In this document: in pieces, positions 17,429 through 27,081 of the stretch
How positions within the stretch are numbered: the stretch's first letter is position 1
Layout of the letters: each line of letters opens with the position of its first letter
Assembly (NCBI RefSeq): GCF_000741525.1
Contig: NZ_JGYP01000005.1
Span: forward strand, 209,666-273,665
Length of the DNA stretch: 64,000 nucleotides
Reading direction: 5' to 3'
From: Bifidobacterium bohemicum DSM 22767
Lineage (GTDB): Bacteria > Actinomycetota > Actinomycetes > Actinomycetales > Bifidobacteriaceae
Program-made: the position numbers and the translations under genes
The notes under the pieces: model-generated
Told to the model about the DNA's origin: nothing
Databases searched by the model: none
Seen by the model: only the letters and a program-made list of their open reading frames with translations

Positions 17429-17968
17429 ATGACTTCACATATTGGTAAGCTCCCCGTCACCATTCCGGCTGGCGTAGAGGTCAATATCGACGGACAGGCG
17501 TTCAGCGCCAAGGGACCTCAGGGTTCCGATTCCTACATGATTCCGGAGGGCATTACCGCTCGTGTCGACGGCGATCAGATCGTCCTCGAAACCGCGGATG
17601 ACAGCCGTCAGACCAGCGCCTACCACGGTCTGGCCCGTGCGATGGTCGCATCGAAGGTCAAGGGTGTGCATGAAGGATATACCAAGACGCTTGATATCGT
17701 CGGAACTGGTTATCGTGCGCAGATGAAGGGCAAGAGCATTGAGTTCTCGCTCGGTTACTCTCACACCATCACCATGGATCCGCCCGAAGGCATCACCTTC
17801 GAGTTGCCCAATGCCAACCAGGTGGTCGTCAAGGGCATGGATAAGCAGTCGGTCGGTCAGACCGCGGCCAACATCCGTGCGCTGCGCAAGCCGGAACCCT
17901 ATAAGGGCAAGGGCATCAAGTACAGCGATGAGCACATCCTGCGCAAGGCTGGAAAGGCTGGTAAGTGA
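17429..17968 (+). CDS. rplF: 50S ribosomal protein L6
   Basis: The 179-residue uL6 has the paired alpha/beta domains, with [19 protein letters not shown] at the start and [20 protein letters not shown] near the end, which is diagnostic. It sits near the sarcin-ricin loop. GAAAGGAG lies ten bases before the ATG at 17429; an upstream frame start inside rpsH is not needed. Confidence 0.98.
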   Translation: MTSHIGKLPVTIPAGVEVNIDGQAFSAKGPQGSDSYMIPEGITARVDGDQIVLETADDSRQTSAYHGLARAMVASKVKGVHEGYTKTLDIVGTGYRAQMKGKSIEFSLGYSHTITMDPPEGITFELPNANQVVVKGMDKQSVGQTAANIRALRKPEPYKGKGIKYSDEHILRKAGKAGK

Positions 17969-17969
17969 T

Positions 17970-18341
17970 ATGACAGTCAAGATTCTCGGTAAGGGTAAGA
18001 AGGTAGCTCGGCTTAGGCGTCATGCGCGTCTGCGCAAACGCATTTCCGGCACTCCTGAACTCCCTCGTCTGGTGGTGACTCGTTCGAACCGTCACATGGT
18101 TGCTCAGATTGTTGATGACACCAAAGGGGTAACTCTGGTGTCCGAGTCCACGCTCGCCCATGACTTTGATGGTTTTGATGGCACGAAGACCGAAGCCGCC
18201 CAGAAGGTTGGCGAGCTGATTGCCAAGAAGGCCAAGGATGCCGGCATCAATGCCGTTGTCTTTGACCGTGGCGGCAACAAATATCATGGTCGCGTCGCAG
18301 CTGTGGCTGAAGGCGCCCGTCAGGGAGGTCTGGCACTGTGA
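17970..18341 (+). CDS. rplR: 50S ribosomal protein L18
   Basis: The 123-residue uL18 has a basic N-terminus ([15 protein letters not shown]), [18 protein letters not shown] in the middle and [20 protein letters not shown]. It binds 5S rRNA together with L5. It starts one base after the rplF stop and overlaps rpsE by four bases. Confidence 0.98.
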   Translation: MTVKILGKGKKVARLRRHARLRKRISGTPELPRLVVTRSNRHMVAQIVDDTKGVTLVSESTLAHDFDGFDGTKTEAAQKVGELIAKKAKDAGINAVVFDRGGNKYHGRVAAVAEGARQGGLAL

Positions 18342-19099
18342 GCGACAACGAGAAGGAAACCCAAGTGACTGAAGACACTCAGAGCACCCAGGCGTCCGAC
18401 CAGGAACAGCAGAACCAAGGCCGTGAAGATCGTCGTGGTGGTCGTCGTTCCGGTGGCCGCGGCGAGGGTCGCGGTGAAGGCCGTCGTGGTGAGCGTCGTG
18501 GCCGTCGTGACGATCGTCACGATGACGATATGCTCGACCGCGTGGTGGCCATCAACCGTGTGTCCAAGACCCGTAAGGGTGGTCGAAGCATGAGCTTCGC
18601 CGCTCTCGTGGTCGTTGGCGACGGCAATGGCACCGTTGGTGTTGGTTACGGCAAGTCCCGTGAGGTTCCTGCGGCAATCGCCAAGGGACAGCTCGACGCC
18701 AAGAAGCACATGTTCAGCGTGCCGCGTGTACGTGGCACGGTCACGCACCCGGTGATCGGGCACGATGCAGCTGGCACCGTGCTCCTGCGCCCGGCGGCTC
18801 CCGGTACCGGCGTTATCGCCGGCGGTGCGGTTCGCGCCGTCATGGAGTGCGCTGGCATCACCGATATTCTGACCAAGTCGATGGGCTCGGCAACGGCGGT
18901 CAACGTCGTGCGCGCTACTGTCGATGCGTTGAAGAATCTCGAGGAACCTGAAGAGATCGCGGCCCGTCGTGGACTGTCGGTTGAAGAGGTCGCCCCCGAT
19001 ACGATGCTCCGTGCGCGTGCCGAAGGTATCGCCGAGGCTCGCAAGGCTCGTGAGGATGCCAAGGCATCCGAAGAGTCAGCAGCGAAGGATGGTGAGTGA
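18338..19099 (+). CDS. rpsE: 30S ribosomal protein S5 with RG-rich N-terminal extension
   Basis: The uS5 core starts near residue 62 ([20 protein letters not shown]) and includes [20 protein letters not shown] and the C-terminal [19 protein letters not shown]5 maintains decoding accuracy and mRNA helicase activity at the entry tunnel. The first 60 residues are an acidic then arginine/glycine-rich extension ([20 protein letters not shown]), and there is an extra alanine/glutamate tail, giving 253 residues against about 166 in E. coli. Start is GTG at 18338. Confidence 0.97.
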   Translation: MSDNEKETQVTEDTQSTQASDQEQQNQGREDRRGGRRSGGRGEGRGEGRRGERRGRRDDRHDDDMLDRVVAINRVSKTRKGGRSMSFAALVVVGDGNGTVGVGYGKSREVPAAIAKGQLDAKKHMFSVPRVRGTVTHPVIGHDAAGTVLLRPAAPGTGVIAGGAVRAVMECAGITDILTKSMGSATAVNVVRATVDALKNLEEPEEIAARRGLSVEEVAPDTMLRARAEGIAEARKAREDAKASEESAAKDGE

Positions 19100-19278
19100 T
19101 GGCAGATCTGAAGATCACACTGGTTAAGGGTTTGGTTAACCGCAAGCCGGCTCAGCGCGACACCGTTCGTACTCTGGGTCTGAGGAAGATCGGCCAGTCG
19201 GTCGTCCGTCCGGACACTCCGTCTACGCGCGGTCTGGTTCAGGCGGTTCGCCACCTGGTCACCGTCGAGGAGGTCTGA
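19099..19278 (+). CDS. rpmD: 50S ribosomal protein L30
   Basis: The 59-residue uL30 ([20 protein letters not shown], then [19 protein letters not shown]) is full length. The ATG at 19099 overlaps the rpsE stop (TGATG); a GTG one codon earlier is less likely. rplO follows after five bases. Confidence 0.97.
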   Translation: MADLKITLVKGLVNRKPAQRDTVRTLGLRKIGQSVVRPDTPSTRGLVQAVRHLVTVEEV

Positions 19279-19283
19279 TAGAC

Positions 19284-19745
19284 ATGGCAAAGCAAGAGGA
19301 AAACACCATTCTGCAGATGCATGACCTGCGTCCTGCTCCCGGTGCCAAGAAGGATCGTATCCGTGTGGGTCGTGGTGAAGGATCCAAGGGTAAGACCTCC
19401 GGTCGTGGCGACAAGGGCACGCTGAAGCGTTATCAGGTTCGTCCTGGTTTCGAAGGCGGCCAGTTGCCGCTGTACATGCGTTTGCCCAAGTTGCGTGGTT
19501 TCAAGAGTCCGTTCAAGAAGGAATATCAGGTCGTCAATATCGCGACTCTCGATAAGCTTTTCCCGAAGGGCGGCAAGTTGACCGCCGAGGATCTGGCTCG
19601 TGCAGGCGCTGTGCGTTCCGGAGAACCGGTGAAGGTCCTTGGTGATGGCGAAACGAAGTCTGCTTTCACTCTTACGGGTGTTAAGGCTTCCGCTTCAGCC
19701 CGTGCGAAGATCGAAGCCGCTGGCGGCTCGGTTTCCGAGGACTGA
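19284..19745 (+). CDS. rplO: 50S ribosomal protein L15
   Basis: The 153-residue uL15 has the typical N-terminal basic glycine-rich region (GRGEGSKGKTSGRGDKGT) followed by PGFEGGQLPLYMRLPKLRGF. It is a late-assembly protein deep in the 50S subunit. A hairpin follows, separating it from secY. Confidence 0.97.
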   Translation: MAKQEENTILQMHDLRPAPGAKKDRIRVGRGEGSKGKTSGRGDKGTLKRYQVRPGFEGGQLPLYMRLPKLRGFKSPFKKEYQVVNIATLDKLFPKGGKLTAEDLARAGAVRSGEPVKVLGDGETKSAFTLTGVKASASARAKIEAAGGSVSED

Positions 19746-19758
19746 GCAATGAATTATT

Positions 19759-19792
19759 GAGGCCGGGTGGCATGGCTACCCGGCCTCTTCAT
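19759..19792 (+). terminator. Terminator-like hairpin between rplO and secY
   Basis: GAGGCCGGGT and ACCCGGCCTC form a perfect 10-bp stem around a nine-base loop, followed by a loose T-rich tail. It implies that secY has its own promoter in the 145 bases that follow. Confidence 0.75.
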
Positions 19793-19937
19793 ATTTCGAC
19801 CTACGAATGCGAGCACTGTTGTGCGCGTTGCGTTACGTTGTGATTTGGTAGATGCTGTACGCTAAACTCGCTTATAGTGTGTTTTCATCGGTGCATCGGT
19901 TGCATCCGATGCGTCGAAATTGGAAGGGGAAACCCAG

Positions 19938-21464
19938 GTGAGGACGTTAATCCAGGCCTTTAAGGCGAAGGAACTTCGCAATAAGATTCTTTTTGTAATC
20001 GGCATGATTATCATATATCGAATCGGTTCGTTCATCCCCACCCCAGGGGTCGATTTCAAGGTTGTGCAGCAGTGTGTGGGCACTATGAAAACGACTCAAG
20101 AGAATTTCGTGGGCTTGGTTAATCTTTTCTCCGGCGGTGCCATGTTGCAGCTGTCGATTTTTGCGCTAGGCGTGATGCCTTATATCACCGCATCGATTGT
20201 CGTTCAGTTGCTGCGTGTGGTTATTCCTCGGTTTGAGGCACTGCACAAGGAAGGGCAGTCCGGAGAGGCGAAGCTTACTCAGTACACCCGTTATCTCACC
20301 ATCGGTCTGGCGATTTTGCAATCGACCACGATTCTTGTTACGGCACGTTCAGGTGCCTTGTTCAATTATCAATGCGGACAGGTTATTCCGGATAGCTCAG
20401 TGTGGAACCTTACCGTGATGGTCCTGGTGATGACCGGTGCCACCGGCCTGATCATGTGGATGGCGGAGTTGATCACCGATAAGGGAATCGGTCAGGGCAT
20501 GTCCATCCTAATCTTCATGTCCATTTGCTCCGGCTTCCTTCCGCAGCTGTGGGAGATCGGTTGGGGCACCAACGGCAAGAACGGCGATTGGGTGAAGTTC
20601 GGCATAGTCACGGCCGTGCTTCTGGTGATTCTCGCCTTCGTCGATTATGTTGAATTGGCGCAACGCCGCATCCCAGTCCAGTACACCCGTCGCATGATTG
20701 GCCGTAAAATGTACGGCGGCTCGTCAACGTATTTGCCGCTGAAAATTAACATGAGCGGCGTCATTCCACCGATCTTCGCTTCGTCTATCCTCGCGATTCC
20801 AACCCTTATCGCCCAGTTCGGCAAGGCGGATAAGCCCTGGGTCAAGTGGATCAATGCGAATCTTGCGAACACCACATCGGTGTGGTACATAGGCTTGTAC
20901 TCATTGATGATCGTGTTCTTCTGCTTCTTCTACACAGCTATCACGTTCGATCCCGATGAGACGGCGGACAACATGAAGCAATACGGCGGTTTCATTCCGG
21001 GCATCCGCGCCGGCAATTCCACCAGCCATTATTTGAGCTATGTCATGAACCGTTTGAACACGGTGGGCGCGGTGTATCTGTTGCTGGTGGCCCTGATTCC
21101 AACAGTGCTTATCATGGCTCTTAAGCTCAATTCCAAACTGCCATTCGGCGGTACGACCATCCTGATCATCGCGGGTGTCGGCCTTGACACACTACGCCAG
21201 GCCAAGGCCCAGACCGAACAGTTCCAATACACCGGCTTCCTTCTTGAAGGCAATGACCATCTGGAAGGTAAAGACATCGATGTGGAACCCAAGTCCAAGA
21301 TCTCGAGTGATGACGCTCACAGCGACAGTGAGAACGCGACTGAGGTTCAGGATGTCAACGGCAAAACCAAAGTTGCAACCGGTCGGAGCAATGATGACAG
21401 CATCTTGTCCGACGCAGGCAAATTGAATGACGCCAGCGATAGTAGCGACGACAGCAGAAAGTAA
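19938..21464 (+). CDS. secY: Preprotein translocase subunit SecY
   Basis: SecY forms the protein-conducting channel in the cytoplasmic membrane with SecE and SecG. The 508-residue protein has ten predicted membrane spans, with family blocks NKILFVIGMIIIYRIGSFIP in the first, GIGQGMSILIF around residue 190, and RRIPVQYTRRMIGR. About 75 acidic, serine-rich residues follow the last conserved block, longer than usual. The GTG at 19938 is chosen for GGAAGGGGAAA upstream; a TTG at 19920 is in frame but has no site. It belongs to the secY-adk unit. Confidence 0.96.
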   Translation: MRTLIQAFKAKELRNKILFVIGMIIIYRIGSFIPTPGVDFKVVQQCVGTMKTTQENFVGLVNLFSGGAMLQLSIFALGVMPYITASIVVQLLRVVIPRFEALHKEGQSGEAKLTQYTRYLTIGLAILQSTTILVTARSGALFNYQCGQVIPDSSVWNLTVMVLVMTGATGLIMWMAELITDKGIGQGMSILIFMSICSGFLPQLWEIGWGTNGKNGDWVKFGIVTAVLLVILAFVDYVELAQRRIPVQYTRRMIGRKMYGGSSTYLPLKINMSGVIPPIFASSILAIPTLIAQFGKADKPWVKWINANLANTTSVWYIGLYSLMIVFFCFFYTAITFDPDETADNMKQYGGFIPGIRAGNSTSHYLSYVMNRLNTVGAVYLLLVALIPTVLIMALKLNSKLPFGGTTILIIAGVGLDTLRQAKAQTEQFQYTGFLLEGNDHLEGKDIDVEPKSKISSDDAHSDSENATEVQDVNGKTKVATGRSNDDSILSDAGKLNDASDSSDDSRK

Positions 21465-21482
21465 CAAGAGGAAGTAAGGTAA

Positions 21483-22043
21483 ATGCGTATTCTGATTATG
21501 GGCCCGCAGGGTGTCGGCAAGGGAACCCAGGCGAAGTTGTTGGCGAAGCACTATGGGATTCCACACATTTCGACCGGAGACATGTTCCGCTACAACATCA
21601 GCAACAAGACCCCCTTGGGTGTGGAGGCCGCAAGCTATACCGACAAAGGTGAACTGGTTCCTGACGAGCTGACCAACAAGATCGTCAAGGATCGTCTTGC
21701 GATGGACGACGCCAAGGACGGGTGGATTCTTGATGGATACCCGCGCAACGCCTCGCAGGTGGTGGCGCTCGATCGGATGCTGGATGAACTCGACACTCCG
21801 CTCGACAAAGTGGTGGCACTCGACGCCGATCGTCAAACCCTGATGAAGCGTATCGCTCGTCGCGCGCAGGAGGAGGGTCGTACGGACGACACCCCTGAGG
21901 CGATCGATAAGAGACTGAAGACGTACGACGAGCAGACGGCTCCGTTGCTTGATACGTATAAGAGCCGCGGACAGCTTGTGCTTGTGGACGGACAAGGCGA
22001 TATCGACGAGATTTCGCGGACCATCATCGGTTTGCTTGGCTGA
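21483..22043 (+). CDS. adk: Adenylate kinase
   Basis: Adk interconverts ATP + AMP and two ADP. The 186-residue protein has the P-loop GPQGVGKGT (residues 7-15), the AMP-binding HISTGDMFR, and the short LID typical of actinobacterial enzymes without a zinc finger. It lies 18 bases after secY with GAGGAAGTAAG as ribosome binding site. A terminator hairpin follows. Confidence 0.97.
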   Translation: MRILIMGPQGVGKGTQAKLLAKHYGIPHISTGDMFRYNISNKTPLGVEAASYTDKGELVPDELTNKIVKDRLAMDDAKDGWILDGYPRNASQVVALDRMLDELDTPLDKVVALDADRQTLMKRIARRAQEEGRTDDTPEAIDKRLKTYDEQTAPLLDTYKSRGQLVLVDGQGDIDEISRTIIGLLG

Positions 22044-22100
22044 TTGCCGGTCTTGCCCAAGTTGCTCGTGAGTTCCAGATAGTTTTGCGAACTGCGATTG

Positions 22101-22153
22101 CGGTACGGCATGTGTTGTGTTGAGGTTTCAGCCAACACGCCGTACCGTTTGTT
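22101..22153 (+). terminator. Terminator after adk
   Basis: CGGTACGGC-GTGTTG pairs with CAACAC-GCCGTACCG with a two-base bulge, followed by TTTGTTG. The AT-rich stretch after it (GTATACCC, GGTATATTTATAAG) probably holds the infA promoter. Confidence 0.8.
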
Positions 22154-22235
22154 GTATACCCTTGTGGTATATTTATAAGTTGGTGTGTCTTCAGATATAC
22201 CGAAATGTGATACCTAGAGGAATGGAACGAGGCCA

Positions 22236-22454
22236 ATGGCAAAAGACGGTGTGATTGAAGTCGAAGGGCAGGTGGTGGAAGCGCTGCCCAACGCGATGTT
22301 TCGCGTTGAACTGGAGAACAAGCACATCGTGTTGGCCACCATCTCCGGCAAAATGCGCAAGAATTATATTCGCATCCTGCCTCAGGATCGTGTGGCGCTT
22401 GAGATGAGCCCCTACGACCTGAACCGCGGTCGTATCACGTACCGCTATAAGTAA
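22236..22454 (+). CDS. infA: Translation initiation factor IF-1
   Basis: The 72-residue S1-fold protein ([20 protein letters not shown], then [17 protein letters not shown] and [10 protein letters not shown]) is a canonical IF-1, which binds the A site during initiation. AGAGGAATGG lies upstream. It has its own likely promoter and leads the infA-rpmJ-rpsM-rpsK-rpoA-rplQ group. Confidence 0.97.
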   Translation: MAKDGVIEVEGQVVEALPNAMFRVELENKHIVLATISGKMRKNYIRILPQDRVALEMSPYDLNRGRITYRYK

Positions 22455-22475
22455 AGGTACAAGCAAAGGAAAACC

Positions 22476-22589
22476 ATGAAGGTCAGCCCTAGTGTGAAGA
22501 GGATCTGCGAGAATTGCCGTGTGATCCGCCGTCACGGTCGCGTCATGGTGATTTGCTCCAACCCGCGCCACAAGCAGCGCCAAGGCTGA
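22476..22589 (+). CDS. rpmJ: 50S ribosomal protein L36
   Basis: This 37-residue protein ([14 protein letters not shown] at the start, [14 protein letters not shown] at the end) is bL36 of the zinc-binding type, with C11, C14, C27 and H32 as ligands. AAAGGA precedes the ATG. It stands in its standard place between infA and rpsM. Confidence 0.96.
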   Translation: MKVSPSVKRICENCRVIRRHGRVMVICSNPRHKQRQG

Positions 22590-22716
22590 GAGCAGTTACC
22601 TGCCGACAACAACAGAAGGTGCCAAGTCACAGCATTAGCTGAACCCCAGGTACGTAGGCCTGGGCCGTGAAAGCGGACGATTTGGTACACACCTACGGAA
22701 AATAGAAGGAATCGCA

Positions 22717-23094
22717 ATGGCACGTCTTGCCGGAGTCGACATCCCCAATGAGAAGCGCATCGAGGTCGCCCTCACCTACATTTTTGGTGTCGGTCGTACC
22801 CGCGCGAAGGAAACGCTTGCCGCCACCGGAGTCAATCCGGATACGCGCGTCAAGGATCTGAGCGATGAGCAGCTGATTACGCTGCGTGATTATCTCGAGG
22901 GTAATTACAAGATTGAGGGTGATTTGCGTCGTGAGATCGACGCAGATATTCGCCGCAAGGTTCAGATCAACTGCTATCAAGGTCGTCGCCACCGCCAGGG
23001 TCTCCCTGTTCGTGGTCAGCGCACCAAGACCAACGCTCGCACCCGTAAGGGTCCGAAGCGCACAGTCGCAGGTAAGAAGAAGGCCACGAAGTAA
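22717..23094 (+). CDS. rpsM: 30S ribosomal protein S13
   Basis: The 125-residue uS13 shows [20 protein letters not shown] and the C-terminal [20 protein letters not shown], which reaches the P-site tRNA. A 127-base spacer with a CCCAGG/CCTGGG hairpin near 22649 precedes it. AAGGAA lies before the ATG. Confidence 0.98.
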   Translation: MARLAGVDIPNEKRIEVALTYIFGVGRTRAKETLAATGVNPDTRVKDLSDEQLITLRDYLEGNYKIEGDLRREIDADIRRKVQINCYQGRRHRQGLPVRGQRTKTNARTRKGPKRTVAGKKKATK

Positions 23095-23185
23095 TTCGAT
23101 AGTAGTTCCGCCAGGGCGTTCAAGCCATTATCGCCCGGCGTGACGCACAGTAATTCGTTATCGTATTTTAAGGAGACGAGGATCA

Positions 23186-23584
23186 ATGGCAGCTCCCAAG
23201 CAGGCCGCGCGTAAGCCGCGTCGCCGGGATCGCAAGTCGGTGCCGGTCGGGCAAGCGCATATCAAGTCCACATTCAACAATACCATCATTTCCATCACCG
23301 ATCCCTCGGGCGCCGTAGTCGCTTGGGCTTCGGGTGGCGATGTCGGTTTCAAGGGCTCTCGTAAGTCCACTCCGTACGCTGCAGGCATGGCTGCCGAATC
23401 GGCCGCTCGCAAGGCATCGGAGCATGGCGTCAAGAAGGTTGACGTCTTCGTCAAGGGTCCGGGTTCAGGTCGTGAGACCGCAATCCGTTCTCTGCAGTCC
23501 GCAGGTCTTGAGGTCGGTTCCATCACTGACGTCACCCCGCAGGCCCATAACGGTGTGCGTCCTCCAAAGCGTCGCCGCGTCTGA
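23186..23584 (+). CDS. rpsK: 30S ribosomal protein S11
   Basis: The 132-residue uS11 has [38 protein letters not shown] and the basic end [17 protein letters not shown] tail (here [14 protein letters not shown]). It forms part of the platform near the E site. AAGGAGACGAGG is a strong ribosome binding site. Confidence 0.98.
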   Translation: MAAPKQAARKPRRRDRKSVPVGQAHIKSTFNNTIISITDPSGAVVAWASGGDVGFKGSRKSTPYAAGMAAESAARKASEHGVKKVDVFVKGPGSGRETAIRSLQSAGLEVGSITDVTPQAHNGVRPPKRRRV

Positions 23585-23664
23585 AGCACTTCATTCATTC
23601 ATTTAGTCCAACCCGCTTATGGCCGGCGAGTGCACCACAGGTCAGAAGCTGAAAGGATATCACA

Positions 23665-24660
23665 GTGCTTATCGCACAGCGTCCGACTCTTACTGAGGAA
23701 ACCCTCAATCCGCAGCGTTCGCGTTTCGTCATTGAACCTCTTGAGCCAGGTTTCGGATATACGCTCGGCAACTCCCTGCGCCGTACGCTCCTGAGCTCGA
23801 TTCCGGGAGCTGCTGTCACTTCCGTGCGCATTTCCGGCGCACTGCATGAGTTCACGACCTTGCCGGGTGTCGTGGAGGATGTCACTGAGATCCTCCTGAA
23901 CATCAAAGGTATCGTTCTGACGAGCGAATACGACGAGCCCGTGGTCATGTATCTGCGCAAGAACGGTAAGGGCGAGGCAACCGCCGGAGACATTACGCCT
24001 CCTGCCGGTGTCACCATCGCCAATCCCGATCTGCACATTGCTTCCCTCGCGGAGGATGGAGAACTTGAAATCGAGTTCACCGTCGAGCGTGGCCGTGGCT
24101 ATGTGCCGGCGCAGATGAACAAGCAGGACAACGACGAAATCGGTCGCATCCCGGTCGACTCCATTTATTCACCCGTGCTCAAGGTGAGTTACAAAGTCGA
24201 AGCGACTCGTGTGGAACAGCGCACGGACTTTGACAAACTCATCCTTGATGTTGAGACCAAGCCGGCGATTTCGCCTCGCGATGCCGTCGCGTCGGCTGGT
24301 TCGACACTGGTCGAGCTTTTCGGCCTGTGCCGTGAGCTCAACACTCAGGCCGAGGGCGTTGAAGTGGGTCTTCCCCCCGTCGAGGAGGAAGACAACCCGG
24401 AGATGTCCGTGCCGATTGAAGAGCTCAACCTTACACAGCGCAGCTATAACTGCCTGCGGCGCGAGGGGATCCACACGGTCGGCGAACTCGTCGCTCATAC
24501 CGAGCAGGATCTGCTCGACATCCGCAATTTCGGTATGAAGTCAATCGATGAGGTCAAGGAGAAGCTCGAAAGCATGGGTCTTTCCCTTAAAGCCTCGCCG
24601 TTGGGCTTCGATACCAATAGTCTAGAAGGTGGCACGTTCTTCTCTCCCGAAGACGAGTAA
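23665..24660 (+). CDS. rpoA: DNA-directed RNA polymerase subunit alpha
   Basis: The 331-residue alpha subunit has the N-terminal assembly domain ([20 protein letters not shown], residues 18-37, to about 230), an acidic linker, and the C-terminal domain (about 250-315; [20 protein letters not shown]) that contacts UP elements and activators. Translation starts at GTG 23665 with GAAAGGAT upstream. Confidence 0.98.
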   Translation: MLIAQRPTLTEETLNPQRSRFVIEPLEPGFGYTLGNSLRRTLLSSIPGAAVTSVRISGALHEFTTLPGVVEDVTEILLNIKGIVLTSEYDEPVVMYLRKNGKGEATAGDITPPAGVTIANPDLHIASLAEDGELEIEFTVERGRGYVPAQMNKQDNDEIGRIPVDSIYSPVLKVSYKVEATRVEQRTDFDKLILDVETKPAISPRDAVASAGSTLVELFGLCRELNTQAEGVEVGLPPVEEEDNPEMSVPIEELNLTQRSYNCLRREGIHTVGELVAHTEQDLLDIRNFGMKSIDEVKEKLESMGLSLKASPLGFDTNSLEGGTFFSPEDE

Positions 24661-24767
24661 ACGCCAACTTCACATACCAGCCTTAAGGCAACGAGGAATC
24701 GTCTCGGATGTTCGGGCGTATGCCCACCTGAGCGATTCCAAGCCTTGGGGCATAAGGAGTAATCAAT

Positions 24768-25433
24768 ATGCCTACACCTAAAAAAGGCCCACGTCTGGCT
24801 TCGAGCCCAGCACATGAGCGCCTGATGCTTGCGAACATGGCGACCAGCCTGTTCGAGAACGGTCGTATCGTCACCACTCTGCCGAAGGCCAAGCGTCTTC
24901 GCCCGTTGGCCGAGCGCCTCATCACCTTCGCCAAGAAGGGCGATCTGGCAAGCCGTCGTCGTGTCATGCGCGTCATTCGCAACAAGTCCGTCGTGCACAA
25001 GCTGTTCACCGAAATCGCCGAGCAGATGCAGCAGCGTGAGGGTGGTTACACCCGTATCATCAAGATTGCCCCGTCCAAGGGCAACAACGCGCCGCGCGCC
25101 ATCATCGAGCTCGTCACCGAGCCGGTCAGTGCCAAGCAGTCCGTGGTCAAGGAAGCGCAGACCGCCGCTGATGTCGCCGCCGACAAGGCCGAAGTGAAGA
25201 AGACCGAGGCCAAGGAAGCGGAAGTGGCTGCGGACGTGGCCGCCGACGAAGCCCAGGTCGAGGAAGCGAAGGCCAAGGACAACAGGGGCAAGGATGAAGT
25301 CGCCGCTGATGTTGCCGCAGACGAGGCTGAAGTCAAGGAGACCGAGGCAAAGGAAGCCACGGCTGAGGCCAAGGAAGCTCAAGTCGACCAGGATGTGGCC
25401 GACGATGAGGTTCAGGTCGAGAAGGCTGAGTGA
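24768..25433 (+). CDS. rplQ: 50S ribosomal protein L17 with long repetitive tail
   Basis: Residues 1-122 are a normal bL17 ([20 protein letters not shown], then [20 protein letters not shown] and [12 protein letters not shown]). The final hundred residues are an alanine/glutamate/lysine-rich tail with three related repeats containing AADVAAD(E/K)A(E/Q)V. The protein is 221 residues against about 127 in E. coli. The tail is probably a charged helix or disordered region on the ribosome surface near the exit tunnel. Confidence 0.97.
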   Translation: MPTPKKGPRLASSPAHERLMLANMATSLFENGRIVTTLPKAKRLRPLAERLITFAKKGDLASRRRVMRVIRNKSVVHKLFTEIAEQMQQREGGYTRIIKIAPSKGNNAPRAIIELVTEPVSAKQSVVKEAQTAADVAADKAEVKKTEAKEAEVAADVAADEAQVEEAKAKDNRGKDEVAADVAADEAEVKETEAKEATAEAKEAQVDQDVADDEVQVEKAE

Positions 25434-25477
25434 TTTTTCCCTCATATTAGGGATTTTCGCTCTTCGGTAAGTCGATG

Positions 25478-25513
25478 AAGAGGGTCAGGATTTCAAGTCC
25501 TGGCCCTCTTTGC
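25478..25513 (+). terminator. Terminator of the rpoA-rplQ group
   Basis: AAGAGGGTCAGGA and TCCTGGCCCTCTT form a 13-bp stem with one G-T pair, followed by TTTGCAT. It ends the ribosomal supercluster. Confidence 0.85.
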
Positions 25514-25565
25514 ATATTCCTGAAAATCGGCAATCGAATCATGCCGCCCGCTATACTGGACAGCG

Positions 25566-26567
25566 ATGAGACTACGAATCGACTTGGCTTACGATGGCGG
25601 CGGCTTTTACGGTTGGGCCCGCCAGCCCGAATTGCGCACGGTGCAGGGGGAGTTGGAGGCTGCACTCCACAAGGTGCTGCGTGTGCCTGACAGCGGCTTG
25701 ATCGATCAGGGAAGTCGGAATAGCCCAGATGATAATCAGATAACCAGTGATGCGTCGGCTTTCGGTGATGGTCAAAGAGACGCAGAAGCTGATGATCGTA
25801 CCGAGTTATTGAGGGTGACGGTCGCCGGGCGCACCGACACCGGGGTTCATGCCGCCTGTCAGGTCTGCCATCTCGATTTGCGGCAGCAGACGCTCTCGCG
25901 TTGCGTGGGTCATATGGATGTGCCGCCGACCAAGGCATTGCTGCGGCGCCTGCGCCATGCGCTGCCGAACGACATCGCGGTGCATGCGGTGTCCGTCGCC
26001 CCGTCCGGTTTCGATGCTCGTTTTTCGGCTCTGGAACGTACCTACGTCTATCGAATCTCGGACGACTGCTCTTCCGTGGATCCGAGATTACGTGGATTCG
26101 TGCTGGCTCTTGACGATACACTCGACATCGAGTCCATGAATGAGGCCGCTGCCATGACGGTGGGCCTGCACGACTTCGGTTCGTTCTCGACGCCGAACCC
26201 CGGAGGCACCACCATCCGTGAGGTCAAACGTGCCGTGTGGCGGCGGGTGCCTGAACGTTGCATGTTCGATGATGGCTCGGAGCTCTATCGTGTGCCTTCG
26301 TTGGATTCCGGGCTCCTCACGTTTACCATTGTGGCCGATGCTTTCGCCCATAACATGGTCCGTTCGTTGGTCAACGCCTGCGTGCAGGTCGGGCGCGGCA
26401 GGAAATCCCTCGACTGGTTCGCCGATAAGATGGCAAATCCCGTGCGTGAAGGCTCTACCGGCCCAATCGCCGCCTGTGGACTGACCCTGGAACACGTCGC
26501 CTACCCATCAGACGAGGAGCTGGCCTCGCGCGCCGCCTCGATACGGGCTCGCAGAACGCTTCCGTGA
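25566..26567 (+). CDS. truA: tRNA pseudouridine(38-40) synthase
   Basis: TruA makes pseudouridine at positions 38-40 of tRNA anticodon arms. The catalytic aspartate is in VAGRTDTGVHA (D91), and RIDLAYDGGGFYGWARQP opens the protein. At 333 residues it is longer than the usual 245-270. Most of the excess is a polar insertion between about residues 40 and 78, between the first strand motif and the catalytic loop. TATACT at 25552-25557 ends eight bases before the ATG and no Shine-Dalgarno sequence is seen, so a leaderless mRNA is possible. Confidence 0.95.
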   Translation: MRLRIDLAYDGGGFYGWARQPELRTVQGELEAALHKVLRVPDSGLIDQGSRNSPDDNQITSDASAFGDGQRDAEADDRTELLRVTVAGRTDTGVHAACQVCHLDLRQQTLSRCVGHMDVPPTKALLRRLRHALPNDIAVHAVSVAPSGFDARFSALERTYVYRISDDCSSVDPRLRGFVLALDDTLDIESMNEAAAMTVGLHDFGSFSTPNPGGTTIREVKRAVWRRVPERCMFDDGSELYRVPSLDSGLLTFTIVADAFAHNMVRSLVNACVQVGRGRKSLDWFADKMANPVREGSTGPIAACGLTLEHVAYPSDEELASRAASIRARRTLP

Positions 26568-26959
26568 AATGCGGGATCGCGTGCTGCATGTTTGGTGTTT
26601 GTCGCTCGATTCTTACTTCCAGGGCAGGGGTGCAGGTCGAGACGATGGACAACCGTGTCGCGAGGTCGTTTTGAGATCGGCAAGTGAAAGGCTGACGGTA
26701 AGACATCCGGCAGAGCCGGTGCTTTGTGCTGTAACGCAGTAGACCCCTGTTGTCGCCAGCCCCCATTGGTTGTCGTCGGGTCAGCTCTGGGTCGGCCTCG
26801 AATAATAAGTCATTTCGTCTTTCGGTACAGCGGTAGAACTGCTCGCTCAACTGCGCCGCCAGGGTATGGCGGAGGATCATGCGCCGCTATGCGCCACGCC
26901 CAATTGCGTGCGTCGACCTCAGGGCTTATACTGGAAAAGTTGCGTTTGTCGTAACGTAT
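26568..26959. other. Spacer between truA and tRNA-Ser(CGA)
   Basis: No gene, repeat or convincing hairpin is seen in this stretch. The promoter of the tRNA gene should lie in its last 80 bases. Confidence 0.4.
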
Positions 26960-27044
26960 GGATGAATGTCCGAGCGGTCTAAGGAGCACGCCTCGAAAGC
27001 GTGTGAGGAGAAATCCTCCGCGAGTTCGAATCTCGCTTCATCCG
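26960..27044 (+). tRNA. tRNA-Ser(CGA)
   Basis: The acceptor strand GGATGAA pairs with TTCATCC. The anticodon stem CACGC/GCGTG encloses the loop CTCGAAA, giving anticodon CGA (26994-26996). A long variable arm (GAGGAGAAATCCTC) and the T loop AGTTCGAATCT complete a class II tRNA. CCA is not encoded. Confidence 0.95.
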
Positions 27045-27050
27045 CAGGCA

Positions 27051-27081
27051 GGGTTCCGGGTTTTCGCCCGGAACCCTTTTG
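27051..27081 (+). terminator. Terminator of tRNA-Ser(CGA)
   Basis: GGGTTCCGGG and CCCGGAACCC form a perfect 10-bp stem with a six-base loop and a TTTTG tail, seven bases past the tRNA. Confidence 0.9.
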
